Positions 41,548-50,158 are shown, counted from the stretch's first letter. The stretch: DNA of 64,000 nt from Glaciecola sp964418575 (GCA_964418575.1 CAYQMI010000003.1:5654-69653); one strand, 5' to 3'. Notes: a model not told the origin generated them from the letters alone. Translations and numbers: made by a program.

Positions 41548-42759
41548 TTATTCATACGACAAGTCAATAATTGACGCAGCTGGCCGAGGGGCTTTAGTTT
41601 GCCAAGTATCGGGGTTTGCGCCCATTTGTTCGCCTAACTCTACCAATCGCTGCATTATGTCCTTATCAAAAATGTTTGAGCTTAAGGTCATCTCAAAATC
41701 TTGAGGGATGGCGACAAAACGCATTTCAACATCAAGTTCAGGTCGCTGGTTGGCCGCTTTAGTAAAGGTCTCTGCACTTTGGATGGTCTGCAGTATTGAG
41801 CTATGTAGTAAAGAACGAATGCTTCTTTTTGTAATTTCTGACCAAGTTGGGCTTATTGCATCAGGGTCGAGTTCTAGTTTGTTGTTGATTATCAGCCAAA
41901 TTCTTACTTTTAAAGGCTTATCTACGCTTACGTAATTAAAATGCGCATCTTGATTATATAACCATGTGAGGTCGTCTATGCCTGTTAGCATTTGCATAGA
42001 TGCGCCGCCATCAACGTATAAATAGTCGTTAATTTCGACAGGAGAAAATGCGCCTGGAATAGCAGATGAGGCAATTAGACGGGTCGTTATATCTTCTTTT
42101 GCTTTTGCCACAACAGGGTGGGTAGCAAAATCGGATAAGTCCCAAGCTCGCATCACGCCGTAATCGAGGTTTGTAGCGCCCACTAATAAAACCTTATTCT
42201 GTTTAGCCTTTTGCGCAATTTCACTTACATAATTGTTGGTGATGCTGTTACGTATTTGTTGATGTAACTTTGTCGTGTCAAAGTAAGGGGCGTTGCCCGC
42301 CAAGAATGCCAGTAGCATGCGCTTGCTAACTATGTCCTCGCTAGGATTTCGATAAATTTCAACGATATCGCTGTACGCTTCCTCTGTGCCAACGAATGCA
42401 AAGGGCGCAATTAGTGCACCTGCGCTTATGCCGGTGACGCTATCAAAGTGCGGCCGCTGGTGCTCACCCTCTTGTACCTTTCCCCAACCTTTCAAAAAAC
42501 CAGCGCCAAAAGCGCCACGCTCGCCGCCGCCAGAGAGCACGAGCACGTCGTAACTTTGCTCTTCACCTTGAGGATTAAGATATTCTTGTCGAAGCCGTTT
42601 TGCGCTTTTGTTTGAGATTTGCTCAAGTTCTTTTTGGTAACTCAGGGCAAACTCAGCTTTGCTATTCACAATGTCTGTTTGACTTAAGGTTCTAGTGGGT
42701 GACGCACAAGCAGCTAAAAGGCTAATTGCGAGCAGTAGGAGGACTAAACGATTATTCAT
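41548..42759 (-). CDS. Patatin-like phospholipase lipoprotein
   Basis: 403 residues with a lipoprotein signal peptide (lipobox LLAAC at residue 18). The patatin domain has the oxyanion loop LSGGGERGAFGAGFLKG (about 75-90), nucleophile serine S112 in TGISAGAL (GxSxG) and the dyad aspartate D250 in YVDGGASMQ. All catalytic elements are present. It should be a lipid acyl hydrolase anchored in the envelope. No partner gene was recognised. Confidence 0.92.
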   Translation of the reverse strand: MNNRLVLLLLAISLLAACASPTRTLSQTDIVNSKAEFALSYQKELEQISNKSAKRLRQEYLNPQGEEQSYDVLVLSGGGERGAFGAGFLKGWGKVQEGEHQRPHFDSVTGISAGALIAPFAFVGTEEAYSDIVEIYRNPSEDIVSKRMLLAFLAGNAPYFDTTKLHQQIRNSITNNYVSEIAQKAKQNKVLLVGATNLDYGVMRAWDLSDFATHPVVAKAKEDITTRLIASSAIPGAFSPVEINDYLYVDGGASMQMLTGIDDLTWLYNQDAHFNYVSVDKPLKVRIWLIINNKLELDPDAISPTWSEITKRSIRSLLHSSILQTIQSAETFTKAANQRPELDVEMRFVAIPQDFEMTLSSNIFDKDIMQRLVELGEQMGANPDTWQTKAPRPAASIIDLSYE

Positions 42760-42951
42760 GCGGTCTCAAGGCTAAGTTCTATGATTCACGTTCTATTGTT
42801 GAGTAATTTATCGTTGATTTAGCATTTAAAGTCAAACTTGCCGCGTATATACCTTTGAATATGCAAAAAGTTGCTGTAAAAACATCAGCCTAGACAAGGT
42901 AAGTGTGTCTGAGTATGCTTTTACAACGATGTAACGAAAAATGATCTTAGC

Positions 42952-43659
42952 ATGAGCGACTCGAAATCTAATCCTGACCTTCAATATCTCTGGCCCACGC
43001 CATTTTTACGAACAATATTTCCTGATCATCAAAACGTAAATAAAGCCTTAGCTAAACTATTTATCGAACATCGAAAACGCTCTGACAAATTAAACGCGCC
43101 AGTTTATTCCAGTACTGATGATTTATTGATGCGCTATAACGATCCTGATTTAAATGCTTTGTTCACCTTTATTTCTGATCAGCTATTTAAAATGTCTACC
43201 GAGGTTAATGCCAAGCTTTGGCAATACAGCCGCTCTACCAAGCTGCAGATGAATGTTGTTGGCGCGTGGTTTCAAATTCAAAATGGGCACGGTTTTCATG
43301 AGACTCACAACCATGGAAACTGCGCTTGGTCAGGGGTGTACTACGTACAGGTCGATGACGAAAAGTCTCGAGTAGAAAACAAAGAACTCGGTGAAATGAA
43401 TGGGGTAACCCGGTTTTATGGTCAACATATGGACGTTTGCGGCGGTGGATATATGGATTCAGGGAATTTATATTTACAAGATAATAGTTTTGATTCGCCG
43501 CCAGAGGAGGGAGTATTGTGCATTTTCCCATCCCATTTAAAGCATATGGCGATGCCGTACATTGGTAAAAAAGACCGGATTATCGTGTCGTTTAATATTC
43601 AGGTGCATGGTGACCAAGGTGACGGGCTGTTTGACTATAGCTTTACAAATAAAATATAG
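42952..43659 (+). CDS. Putative 2OG-Fe(II) oxygenase, TIGR02466-like
   Basis: 235 residues. It starts with the family-typical LQYLWPTPFLRTIFPDHQN. The double-stranded beta-helix core has GAWFQIQNGHGFHETHNHGN followed by WSGVYYVQVDD, which supplies the HxH-type ligands (H119, H121). GVLCIFPSHLKHMAMPY holds the distal histidine, and the following RIIVSFNIQVH the arginine for 2-oxoglutarate. The substrate is unknown. It converges on the end of the CO dehydrogenase operon with only a 12-bp space. Confidence 0.85.
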   Translation: MSDSKSNPDLQYLWPTPFLRTIFPDHQNVNKALAKLFIEHRKRSDKLNAPVYSSTDDLLMRYNDPDLNALFTFISDQLFKMSTEVNAKLWQYSRSTKLQMNVVGAWFQIQNGHGFHETHNHGNCAWSGVYYVQVDDEKSRVENKELGEMNGVTRFYGQHMDVCGGGYMDSGNLYLQDNSFDSPPEEGVLCIFPSHLKHMAMPYIGKKDRIIVSFNIQVHGDQGDGLFDYSFTNKI

Positions 43660-43671
43660 CTGAGCAAAGCG

Positions 43672-43872
43672 CTAACGCTCAGAAGCTCTTTGGTTTTGTG
43701 CTTGGCAGCGATATATATCTTGTAATAGCTGCGCTGCAAACGCACAGCCTTCACAACACATGCTATGGTTTTGATTATTGATAAGCAGTATTCTTGCAGG
43801 CTCACCACGATTCACCTGTTTGCAATGCGCACATTCATAGTTTAGAGATTCTCTTAAGGCGGCACTATGCAT
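43672..43872 (-). CDS. Small CcoI/FixI N-terminal-type heavy-metal-binding protein
   Basis: 66 residues from ATG 43872, which has an excellent GGAGGAA ribosome binding site inside the end of the sufU-like gene. It carries YECAHCKQ and, 21 residues later, MCCEGCAFAAQLL. This C-x-H-C ... MCCxGC layout is that of the metal-binding domain at the N-terminus of CcoI/FixI copper ATPases (PF12156 type), found here as a free-standing protein. As the last gene of a CO dehydrogenase operon it is a candidate copper carrier for the CuSMo centre; this is inference. Zinc or Fe-S binding is also possible. Confidence 0.7.
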   Translation of the reverse strand: MHSAALRESLNYECAHCKQVNRGEPARILLINNQNHSMCCEGCAFAAQLLQDIYRCQAQNQRASER

Positions 43873-44290
43873 GGCATTCCTCCAAGCCCTCAGCAAAGGC
43901 TCGCCAACACAACATAAGGCATTTTTTTCGCACAGGGTGATGCCTTACCGCATCGAGAGCGGCTAGGGTTTCTGGTATGTATTCACGCTCGCCCGCAATC
44001 CACTGATGCACATCGTGGCTAAGTGCATCGGCATCGCTGACATTCAAACCTTGCAAGGCTTCGGTCATCATTGATGCAGAGGCGATGCATACCGAACAAC
44101 CTCGCCCTCTAAATTCAATGCGCTGGATGGCATTTTCAACCACATTAAAGCCTATTTCGATGTCGTCACCGCAGCTTGGGTTAGAGCCGCGTTTTATAAA
44201 TTGCATGTGGCTCAAATCACCCGCAGCTTTATTTCTTGGCCGCTTAAAGTGCTCAAGTAACTGCGCTTTATAAAGCTGAGTATCTGACAT
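43865..44290 (-). CDS. sufU: SufU/IscU-like sulfur acceptor or scaffold
   Basis: 141 residues of the NifU-N/SufU family. The three conserved cysteines are in NPSCGDDIEIGF, GRGCSVCIASASMM and VRKKCLMLCWRAF; the aspartate after the first cysteine and the SASMM element are typical of SufU rather than IscU. SufU usually takes sulfur from its partner SufS. Its start overlaps the sufS-like stop by one base (TAATG), so the pair are translationally coupled. In the cox operon it may serve sulfuration of the Mo site rather than general Fe-S assembly. Confidence 0.88.
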   Translation of the reverse strand: MSDTQLYKAQLLEHFKRPRNKAAGDLSHMQFIKRGSNPSCGDDIEIGFNVVENAIQRIEFRGRGCSVCIASASMMTEALQGLNVSDADALSHDVHQWIAGEREYIPETLAALDAVRHHPVRKKCLMLCWRAFAEGLEECHA

Positions 44291-45585
44291 TATGCAAATA
44301 CCTCTTCGGCATATTCGAGGGCTTTTACCGCCGCATGGATGTCTTGTTCCGTGTTGTAAGCGGTAACGCTAATACGCAAGGTTGAGCTTATATCTAATTG
44401 CCTTAATAAAGGCTGCGCGCAATGATGCCCAGCTCGTACGGCAATATTTGCATCACCTAAAATTTGGGCTAGGTCGTGAGCGTGGATAATATCGTGATAA
44501 AAACTCACGATGCCCGACGATAGGTGCGTTTTAGGCGTGACTATGTGCAAATGAGACCGTAGCTTTTTGTTTGTCGTCAACTGTTTGTAGAGCAAGGTAG
44601 AAAGGTGTTGGTTATGCGCTTTGATATTGTATTGTCCGAGCGTTTCAACAAAGTCGCAGGCCGCGGCAAAGCCTACCGCGCCAATTAAATTAGGAGAGCC
44701 AGCCTCAAAGCAATGCGGCGCTTCGCTAAAGCTGGTATCTCCAATACTATCGCCTACAAAATCTACCATGCCTCCGCCTAGGCGGGCTGCTTGCATTTGC
44801 TTAATTCTCTCTGGTGCGATGTACAATAAACCAATGCCTGTAGGTCCAAACATCTTATGCGCCGAAAATGCCAGAAAGTCGCAGCCGAGAGTCGCTACAT
44901 CGAGTTTTTGACTGCAAATTGCTTGGGCTGCATCTACTAAAACAGGGATATCATAACCCTTAGCTTTGCTACAAATATTTTGAATATTGTTAGTTACGCC
45001 CAACACGTTGGATGTATAACAAAGCGCAATCATTGCGGTATTTTCTGAAAATAAATCAGGGCAGTTGTCAATGTTGAGCTCAGAGTGCTCATCAAGCTCT
45101 ATTATTCTTAGATTTGCGCCAGATTTATCACAAACTGCCTGCCAAGGTAAAAAGTTAGCATGATGCTCCATGCGTGTAACCCATACATTTTGTCCGGCTT
45201 TCAAACGCGGCAATAAAAAGCCCTGCGCTACTTGGTTAATGCTATCTGTGGCACCGCTGGTGAATATACAAGAGCTTGAATTAGCCGCGCCAATAAATGA
45301 CTGCAGTTTGGCGCGAGCTTGTTCGTAGTGATTGCTGCTTTGTTCGGCTAAGGCATAAAAGCCGCGATGAACTGGACTATGAAAGACACGCATGGCTTGG
45401 TCCATAGTTTTGATAACGGACTCCGGTTTTTGCGTGGTCGCAGCGTTGTCTAGGTAGCTTAAATCTTTACTAAAGGTATTATCGAAAAATATCGGAAACT
45501 GCGCTTTCACCGCTTGAGGGTTTAAGCGTTTATCGCATAAGTCTGTTGTGCGCTCTTTGTTTAAAATCGCATCTTCAGACATCAT
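44290..45585 (-). CDS. sufS: SufS-type cysteine desulfurase
   Basis: 431 residues of a class-V PLP enzyme. Landmarks are LSYLDNAATTQKP, FTSGATDSINQVA, DAAQAICSQKLDV, the PLP lysine in AFSAHKMFGPTGIGLL, and the active cysteine in AVRAGHHCAQPLLRQL, which matches SufS group II. It releases sulfur from L-cysteine to form a persulfide. It is coupled to the sufU-like gene and stands 3 bp after an XdhC gene; XdhC proteins are known to obtain sulfur from cysteine desulfurases to sulfurate molybdenum cofactor. The rest of a suf operon (sufBCD) is absent. Confidence 0.9.
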   Translation of the reverse strand: MMSEDAILNKERTTDLCDKRLNPQAVKAQFPIFFDNTFSKDLSYLDNAATTQKPESVIKTMDQAMRVFHSPVHRGFYALAEQSSNHYEQARAKLQSFIGAANSSSCIFTSGATDSINQVAQGFLLPRLKAGQNVWVTRMEHHANFLPWQAVCDKSGANLRIIELDEHSELNIDNCPDLFSENTAMIALCYTSNVLGVTNNIQNICSKAKGYDIPVLVDAAQAICSQKLDVATLGCDFLAFSAHKMFGPTGIGLLYIAPERIKQMQAARLGGGMVDFVGDSIGDTSFSEAPHCFEAGSPNLIGAVGFAAACDFVETLGQYNIKAHNQHLSTLLYKQLTTNKKLRSHLHIVTPKTHLSSGIVSFYHDIIHAHDLAQILGDANIAVRAGHHCAQPLLRQLDISSTLRISVTAYNTEQDIHAAVKALEYAEEVFA

Positions 45586-45588
45586 AGT

Positions 45589-46422
45589 TTACTCGTTCAC
45601 TGCGCGAGCGTGCGCTGCTATCTCAGCATCTTCAGCCACTAATTTATCGCAATTTCTGATGCCGCTTCCACCACGGCGTAGCATAGTAATTTCACTCAAA
45701 ATGCAAAGCGCTATTTCTTCTGGCGTTTTTGGACCTAAATCTAGTCCGGAGGGCGCAACCACTCGTTTAATGTCATCCTCTGAGATGTTTTCATCGCGTA
45801 AATAATCAAGCACCAAACGAGCACGTTTGCGACTGGCGATGAGGGCGATGTATCCCGCGTTGCATTTAAGTGCCTGACGAATAGATTCGTGATCGCCTTT
45901 ATGTTGAGTCGCAATAATTACATAATCATTTTGCTTTGGTTGAAGCTGAGTGTAGTCAAGGTCGTCGGTGATAATTTCAGCGGCCATTGGGAATTTGTCG
46001 CGAGTGGCGCCGTGATCGTTAACGACGACGCGGTAGCCTAGGGTATCTCCCATTGAGCAAATCACTTCAGCCACACGACCATGCCCCATTATCCACAAGC
46101 TTGGCTCAGGTAAAACTGGCTCTACGTACACTTTCATACCTCCTCCACAGGGCATGCCTGCCCCGAGCATTTCGTCGTCTAGGTCGATATCCATCATGGC
46201 GGTTTTGTTATTTTGCATGCACTCTACAGCTTGCTCGCAGGTGCTTGATTCGGCGCAGCCGCCGCCAATCCATCCCATTAACACTTTGCCATTTGCATCA
46301 ATAATGGCTTTTGATGAGGTTTTAGCAGAAACAGAACCATAGGTGTCCACCACCGTGGCAATAGCAAAAGGCTGTTGTTTTTGTTGCAATTCATTCATTA
46401 AATGAAAAATACTTCTTGCCAT
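45589..46422 (-). CDS. XdhC/CoxI-family molybdenum cofactor sulfuration chaperone (first copy)
   Basis: 277 residues. The N-terminal XdhC_CoxI domain has AIATVVDTYGSVSAKTSSKA and MGWIGGGCAESSTCEQA; the C-terminal Rossmann-like XdhC_C domain has SLWIMGHGRVAEVICSMGD and YVIIATQHKGDHESI. The cysteine in GGGC and the CGGG in MPCGGGMKVYVEP are family-conserved. XdhC binds the cofactor, helps replace an oxo by a sulfido ligand, and passes it to the apoenzyme. It lies between mocA and the desulfurase gene, as expected for sulfur transfer. Confidence 0.9.
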   Translation of the reverse strand: MARSIFHLMNELQQKQQPFAIATVVDTYGSVSAKTSSKAIIDANGKVLMGWIGGGCAESSTCEQAVECMQNNKTAMMDIDLDDEMLGAGMPCGGGMKVYVEPVLPEPSLWIMGHGRVAEVICSMGDTLGYRVVVNDHGATRDKFPMAAEIITDDLDYTQLQPKQNDYVIIATQHKGDHESIRQALKCNAGYIALIASRKRARLVLDYLRDENISEDDIKRVVAPSGLDLGPKTPEEIALCILSEITMLRRGGSGIRNCDKLVAEDAEIAAHARAVNE

Positions 46423-46462
46423 TGTTCACTCTCTTTGTGCTGTTTGTTTAGCTTGCTCTGTT

Positions 46463-47101
46463 TTAAGCTTCTGTTGTTAGGTTTTGTTTGTTGAGGCGCA
46501 GTTTTAAAGCATCTAAAGCCTCTGGAGTATCCAAATCAAAAGTAACATGATCATTTTCAGCGTAGAAGATACTTACCTCTTGGGGGTTCTTTTCAATCAA
46601 CTTACGGCAGCCTAGATTTTTTTCGCCGCCTAGTATTGCCTCGCGTTGCGAATGACTCAAGATAATCGGATTACCCCGTGCCCCTTTGTACTTTGGCACT
46701 AATATTGATGTTTCGCAGTGATCAAATGCCTCATGTAAGGCCTGTAAATCAGAGTGCTCTAAAAGTACCAAATCAGACAAACATATCATGATGCCGTCGC
46801 TCTTTTCATTGAGTGCTTTAATGCCAGTATGCACGGAAGTCATTTGACCTTCGGCGTAATCATTGTTTATTACGATTTTAAGCGGTAAATCTATCAATTC
46901 TTTTCTAAGCAACTGTGCCTCGTGCCCTAGCACCACGACTAACTCAGCAAAGCCATAGCCCGCTAACAAATGTGCGGTTTTACGCACTAATGACTGCCCA
47001 TTTATGTCAATCAATAGTTTATTTTGCTCACCCATTCTCGAAGATAGCCCCGCGGCTAATAAAACGCAGGATAGTTTTTTAGTGGGCTTGGTAGTTTTCA
47101 T
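46463..47101 (-). CDS. mocA: MobA-like molybdenum cofactor cytidylyltransferase
   Basis: 212 residues from ATG 47101, which overlaps the preceding stop as ATGA. The nucleotidyltransferase loop is LAAGLSSRMGEQNKLLIDI, followed by DGIMICLSDLVLL and KYKGARGNPIILSHSQRE and the metal site DLDTPEAL. The MocA type attaches CMP to molybdopterin, giving the cytosine dinucleotide form that CO dehydrogenases use; discrimination from GTP-using MobA is by context and by the LSSRMG loop. Position between two XdhC genes in the cox operon supports this. Confidence 0.88.
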   Translation of the reverse strand: MKTTKPTKKLSCVLLAAGLSSRMGEQNKLLIDINGQSLVRKTAHLLAGYGFAELVVVLGHEAQLLRKELIDLPLKIVINNDYAEGQMTSVHTGIKALNEKSDGIMICLSDLVLLEHSDLQALHEAFDHCETSILVPKYKGARGNPIILSHSQREAILGGEKNLGCRKLIEKNPQEVSIFYAENDHVTFDLDTPEALDALKLRLNKQNLTTEA

Positions 47102-48024
47102 TTTGAACCACAGCAACCGGTAGACTGCGGTGAATTAACAGGTGCATCATTTTGTGTAGTGTCTGGTTTAGCCTTTGCATTACTTTTTTGTTGTGCATTA
47201 TCTGTCAATTCAGAGCGAGTAAAAGGCGGTGTGTGCATATCCAAACCCCCTTTATTTTTGACCTCTATAAGCTGCGCCAATAAAGACACCGCAATTTCGT
47301 CTGGAGTATTAGCGCCTATTGGGATGCCCGCAGGAAACTTCACCTTAGCGATTGCTTCAGGGGAGGCTTTTGAGCTCGCTGCCTCTAATAATTTTTTTCC
47401 TTTTTTCGTGCTGGCAATTAAGGCCGTATAGGGCGAGGCAATATTCAAAGCTGAATTTAAACCTGCGCTATCGCCTTTACCTTGAGTTGAAATGACCACA
47501 TAGGGCATGCGATTAAAATACATATCGGGTATCTCAAAGCTGTCTAGTAAACTTACTTGGTCGCTGAATAAGTTCGCATCAATGTTTTGTGCAGCCACCG
47601 TGACTTCAAAACCTGATATCGCAGCAATATTTGATAGGGCCTGGGCAACAGGAGAGGCCCCTAAAATGAGTAGCATGGGCTTCATGGTCAAAGGCTCAAT
47701 AAAAATGTCTAGGGTACCGCCAGAATGGCAGGCCATGTTAAATTTAACGATGCCATCTTCCACATCGGTTTGTTGTGTAGGTGTGACGCGAATAAGCTGG
47801 GCTTGCCCGCTTTGTATGCATTCGCGTACCGTTTTTTTGACCGCAGGCTGGGCGCAACCACCACCAATCCAACCGAAAATTTCGCCTTCAAAAGTCACTA
47901 GCGCTTTCGCGCCAGGTTTTGCCGAAGTAGGCGATTGGCAACGAACAACAGTGGCCAATGTAAAGTGCTTACCTTGTTCGGTGAGTTCCTTGGCTTTTGC
48001 TTCAAGACCCGACAAATTCATCAT
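47098..48024 (-). CDS. coxF: XdhC/CoxF-like maturation protein with Cys-rich tail (second copy)
   Basis: 308 residues, next after coxE as in the coxMSLDEFG order, hence the CoxF call. The N-terminal XdhC domain has TLATVVRCQSPTSAKPGAKA and GWIGGGCAQPAVKKTV; the C-terminal domain has MLLILGASPVAQALSNIAA and YVVISTQGKGDSAGL. Unlike the other copy it carries a 40-residue disordered extension ending STGCCGSK, a vicinal Cys pair at the very C-terminus that could bind copper or a sulfur species. CoxF is reported with CoxE to help insert copper in the CuSMo centre of CO dehydrogenase. Confidence 0.85.
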   Translation of the reverse strand: MMNLSGLEAKAKELTEQGKHFTLATVVRCQSPTSAKPGAKALVTFEGEIFGWIGGGCAQPAVKKTVRECIQSGQAQLIRVTPTQQTDVEDGIVKFNMACHSGGTLDIFIEPLTMKPMLLILGASPVAQALSNIAAISGFEVTVAAQNIDANLFSDQVSLLDSFEIPDMYFNRMPYVVISTQGKGDSAGLNSALNIASPYTALIASTKKGKKLLEAASSKASPEAIAKVKFPAGIPIGANTPDEIAVSLLAQLIEVKNKGGLDMHTPPFTRSELTDNAQQKSNAKAKPDTTQNDAPVNSPQSTGCCGSK

Positions 48025-48040
48025 ATACTTTCCTTTGCCA

Positions 48041-49243
48041 TTACCATGTTTTGGTCAGCGCACTTTCAAGTGCGGCTAATGACGCTAAGTTGTTAGCCGG
48101 CGCAAATAAATCAACATAGGGCAGGGCGGCAGACATACCCGCCGCGACAGGTTCATAACCTTCTTGGCCTAACAGCGGGTTCAACCAGATAATTTTTCTG
48201 CTTTTACGTTTGAGTTTTTGCATTTGCTGTTTTAACTCATCACTCGAACCAGAATCGAGGCCATCGCTGATGATCATGACCATTGAGCGTTTATTCACGC
48301 TTTGCCCATACCGCTGATTAAATTTTTGCAGGCTCTCGCCAATTTTTGTGCCGCCCGACCAGCCCTCAGACATCATTGCAAGGCTGTTTCTAACGCGCAT
48401 TAAATCGGTTTGTTTGAGTGCATCAGTAATAGGTAAAAGATGCGTGTGATAAGCAAAGGCCTGCACATCTTTAAAGACGCTAATTAAGCCTCTGGCAAAG
48501 CGCAAAAATAAAAAGCTATACATAGCCATGGAGCGGCTTACATCCACAATAATAATAAGCTTTGGTGTTTCAGGTTTAAGGCGCTTTCGGCAGAGCTCTA
48601 GGGGTGTGCCGCCATAGCGCAAGCTTTTACGCATAGTTTTGCGAAGGTCAATTATGCCTTTGTTCGACTGGTACTGATAGCGCCTGGAAATTCGCTTTTT
48701 CATTTGCTTAGCCAAGCGTTCGATTAAACGCTCCATTTTTCGCATTTCGTCTGGGTCTTTTATGGAGTGAAAGTCTTCTTTGGCTAAGTTGGCCCTTGAG
48801 CTAGCGCCTTCTTTGGTTCCGCTAGCTTCAGGCACTTCATCGTGTTCGGCTTGCGCGTTAGTATCTGCTGAGGATGGCTTAGGCGTTTGTCTATTGCCGC
48901 CCTCAGCTTGCTGTTTGCTTTGCTCCGGTGCTTTTTTCTTTGCGGCAGGAGTCTGGCTCGATTGCACAAACTGCTTAACATTTGAGGCCATCCAATAGGC
49001 ATCAAACATTTCATCAAATTTTTTCCAGTCTTCTTCGTCAGAGCAAACTAAGGACTTAAGCCCTAGCTTAAACGCATATTTGTCGCGCATGTCGCAGTAT
49101 TCTGCAATTCTTAATGCGTCTGCTTGTTCTGCCAAACCAACTCGATAATTGTTGTTGCGGGCATGACGAATAAAATCCACTACCTTGGCGTTTAGGTGCT
49201 GTGGAAGTTCGTCTAATGATGCTGGGACCGAGTCTAGTGCCAT
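48041..49243 (-). CDS. coxE: CoxE-type von Willebrand A protein for CO dehydrogenase maturation
   Basis: 400 residues. The N-terminal half has the family's RHARNNNYRVGLAEQADALR, followed by a disordered low-complexity region (about 100-165). The C-terminal VWA domain has the metal-ion-dependent adhesion motif in IIIVDVSRSMAMYSFLF, TKIGESLQKF with the second metal threonine region, and IISDGLDSG. CoxE works with the AAA+ protein CoxD to mature the bimetallic site. The two genes are 9 bp apart, with coxD upstream. Confidence 0.92.
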   Translation of the reverse strand: MALDSVPASLDELPQHLNAKVVDFIRHARNNNYRVGLAEQADALRIAEYCDMRDKYAFKLGLKSLVCSDEEDWKKFDEMFDAYWMASNVKQFVQSSQTPAAKKKAPEQSKQQAEGGNRQTPKPSSADTNAQAEHDEVPEASGTKEGASSRANLAKEDFHSIKDPDEMRKMERLIERLAKQMKKRISRRYQYQSNKGIIDLRKTMRKSLRYGGTPLELCRKRLKPETPKLIIIVDVSRSMAMYSFLFLRFARGLISVFKDVQAFAYHTHLLPITDALKQTDLMRVRNSLAMMSEGWSGGTKIGESLQKFNQRYGQSVNKRSMVMIISDGLDSGSSDELKQQMQKLKRKSRKIIWLNPLLGQEGYEPVAAGMSAALPYVDLFAPANNLASLAALESALTKTW

Positions 49244-49252
49244 AAACCGCTC

Positions 49253-50143
49253 TTAAACTGCTCGCGCAATGAGGCGCTCAATTTCAAAGCTTTCCAGGCG
49301 CGTTGTATCTTCTCGGGTTTTCAATAAGCAAACCAAGCTATCTTGAATACTTTCCAAGTCTTGGTCCAAGCTATTGACGCCGAGGTTAAGTAAAGCTGAA
49401 GCCCAGTCGAGTGTTTCCGCAACGCCGGGTGTTTTTTGTAAGTCGATTTTGCGTAAATCTTGAATGAACGCAACGATTTGACGGGCGAGTTGCGGGCCTA
49501 CCTCAGGCAAGCGAGCGTTTACAATTTGCAGCTCTTTATCAAAGCTTGGGTAATCAACATAATGATAAAAGCACCTTCTACGCAGAGCATCACTTAATTC
49601 TCTGGTGCCATTTGATGTGAGCACAACGTAGGGTTTTGATTTTGCTTCTATGGTACCAATTTCGGGGATACTAACTTGGAAGTCTGAGAGGAGTTCGAGT
49701 AAATAGGCTTCAAACTCTTCATCAGCGCGGTCAATTTCATCAATTAACAACACCGGAGATTTTTCTTGCATGATCGCCGCAAGAAGAGGGCGTTCCAACA
49801 AATACTTTTTACTAAACAGGGCATTTTCAATTGAATCAATTTGTGAGTCTTGCTGCTTTTCAAGCATTTTTATCGAAAGCAGTTGATGCTGATAATTCCA
49901 TTCATATACAGCAGAATTTACATCAAGACCCTCATAGCACTGCAGGCGAATCAGTGGGCAGTCATGCAGTTGCGATATAACGCGGGCAATTTCAGTTTTG
50001 CCCACACCTGCATCTCCCTCTAAAAGCAATGGGCGTTTCATCTCGGAAAACAGCAAAAGGCTGGCAGACAAGTTACGCTCTGCGATGTAGCCTAAATTTG
50101 CTAGTTTTCCTTGAAACTCGGAAATACGATTAGTCGTGCTCAT
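49253..50143 (-). CDS. coxD: CoxD-type MoxR AAA+ ATPase
   Basis: 296 residues of the MoxR AAA+ family. Walker A is LEGDAGVGKTEIARV, Walker B is VLLIDEIDRADEEF, sensor 1 is VLTSNGTREL with the arginine-finger region SDALRRRCFYHYVDYP. CoxD is a chaperone-like ATPase required for sulfuration and copper insertion in CO dehydrogenase and acts with the VWA protein CoxE. The MoxR-VWA pairing is seen here directly. It begins 15 bp after the coxG stop. Confidence 0.93.
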   Translation of the reverse strand: MSTTNRISEFQGKLANLGYIAERNLSASLLLFSEMKRPLLLEGDAGVGKTEIARVISQLHDCPLIRLQCYEGLDVNSAVYEWNYQHQLLSIKMLEKQQDSQIDSIENALFSKKYLLERPLLAAIMQEKSPVLLIDEIDRADEEFEAYLLELLSDFQVSIPEIGTIEAKSKPYVVLTSNGTRELSDALRRRCFYHYVDYPSFDKELQIVNARLPEVGPQLARQIVAFIQDLRKIDLQKTPGVAETLDWASALLNLGVNSLDQDLESIQDSLVCLLKTREDTTRLESFEIERLIARAV

Positions 50144-50158
50144 GGGCTTAGTGATGAC

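Noticed and set aside
43865..45585. Treating the SufS/SufU pair as a normal Fe-S cluster assembly operon.
   Set aside because: sufB, sufC and sufD are absent and the pair is tightly coupled to XdhC in a cox operon; a role in Mo-site sulfuration is the simpler reading, although a general role is not excluded.
47507..48079. 190-codon open frame on the plus strand antisense to the XdhC/CoxF gene.
   Set aside because: It lies over a clearly conserved gene on the other strand, has no domain text and no ribosome binding site; it is a shadow frame.
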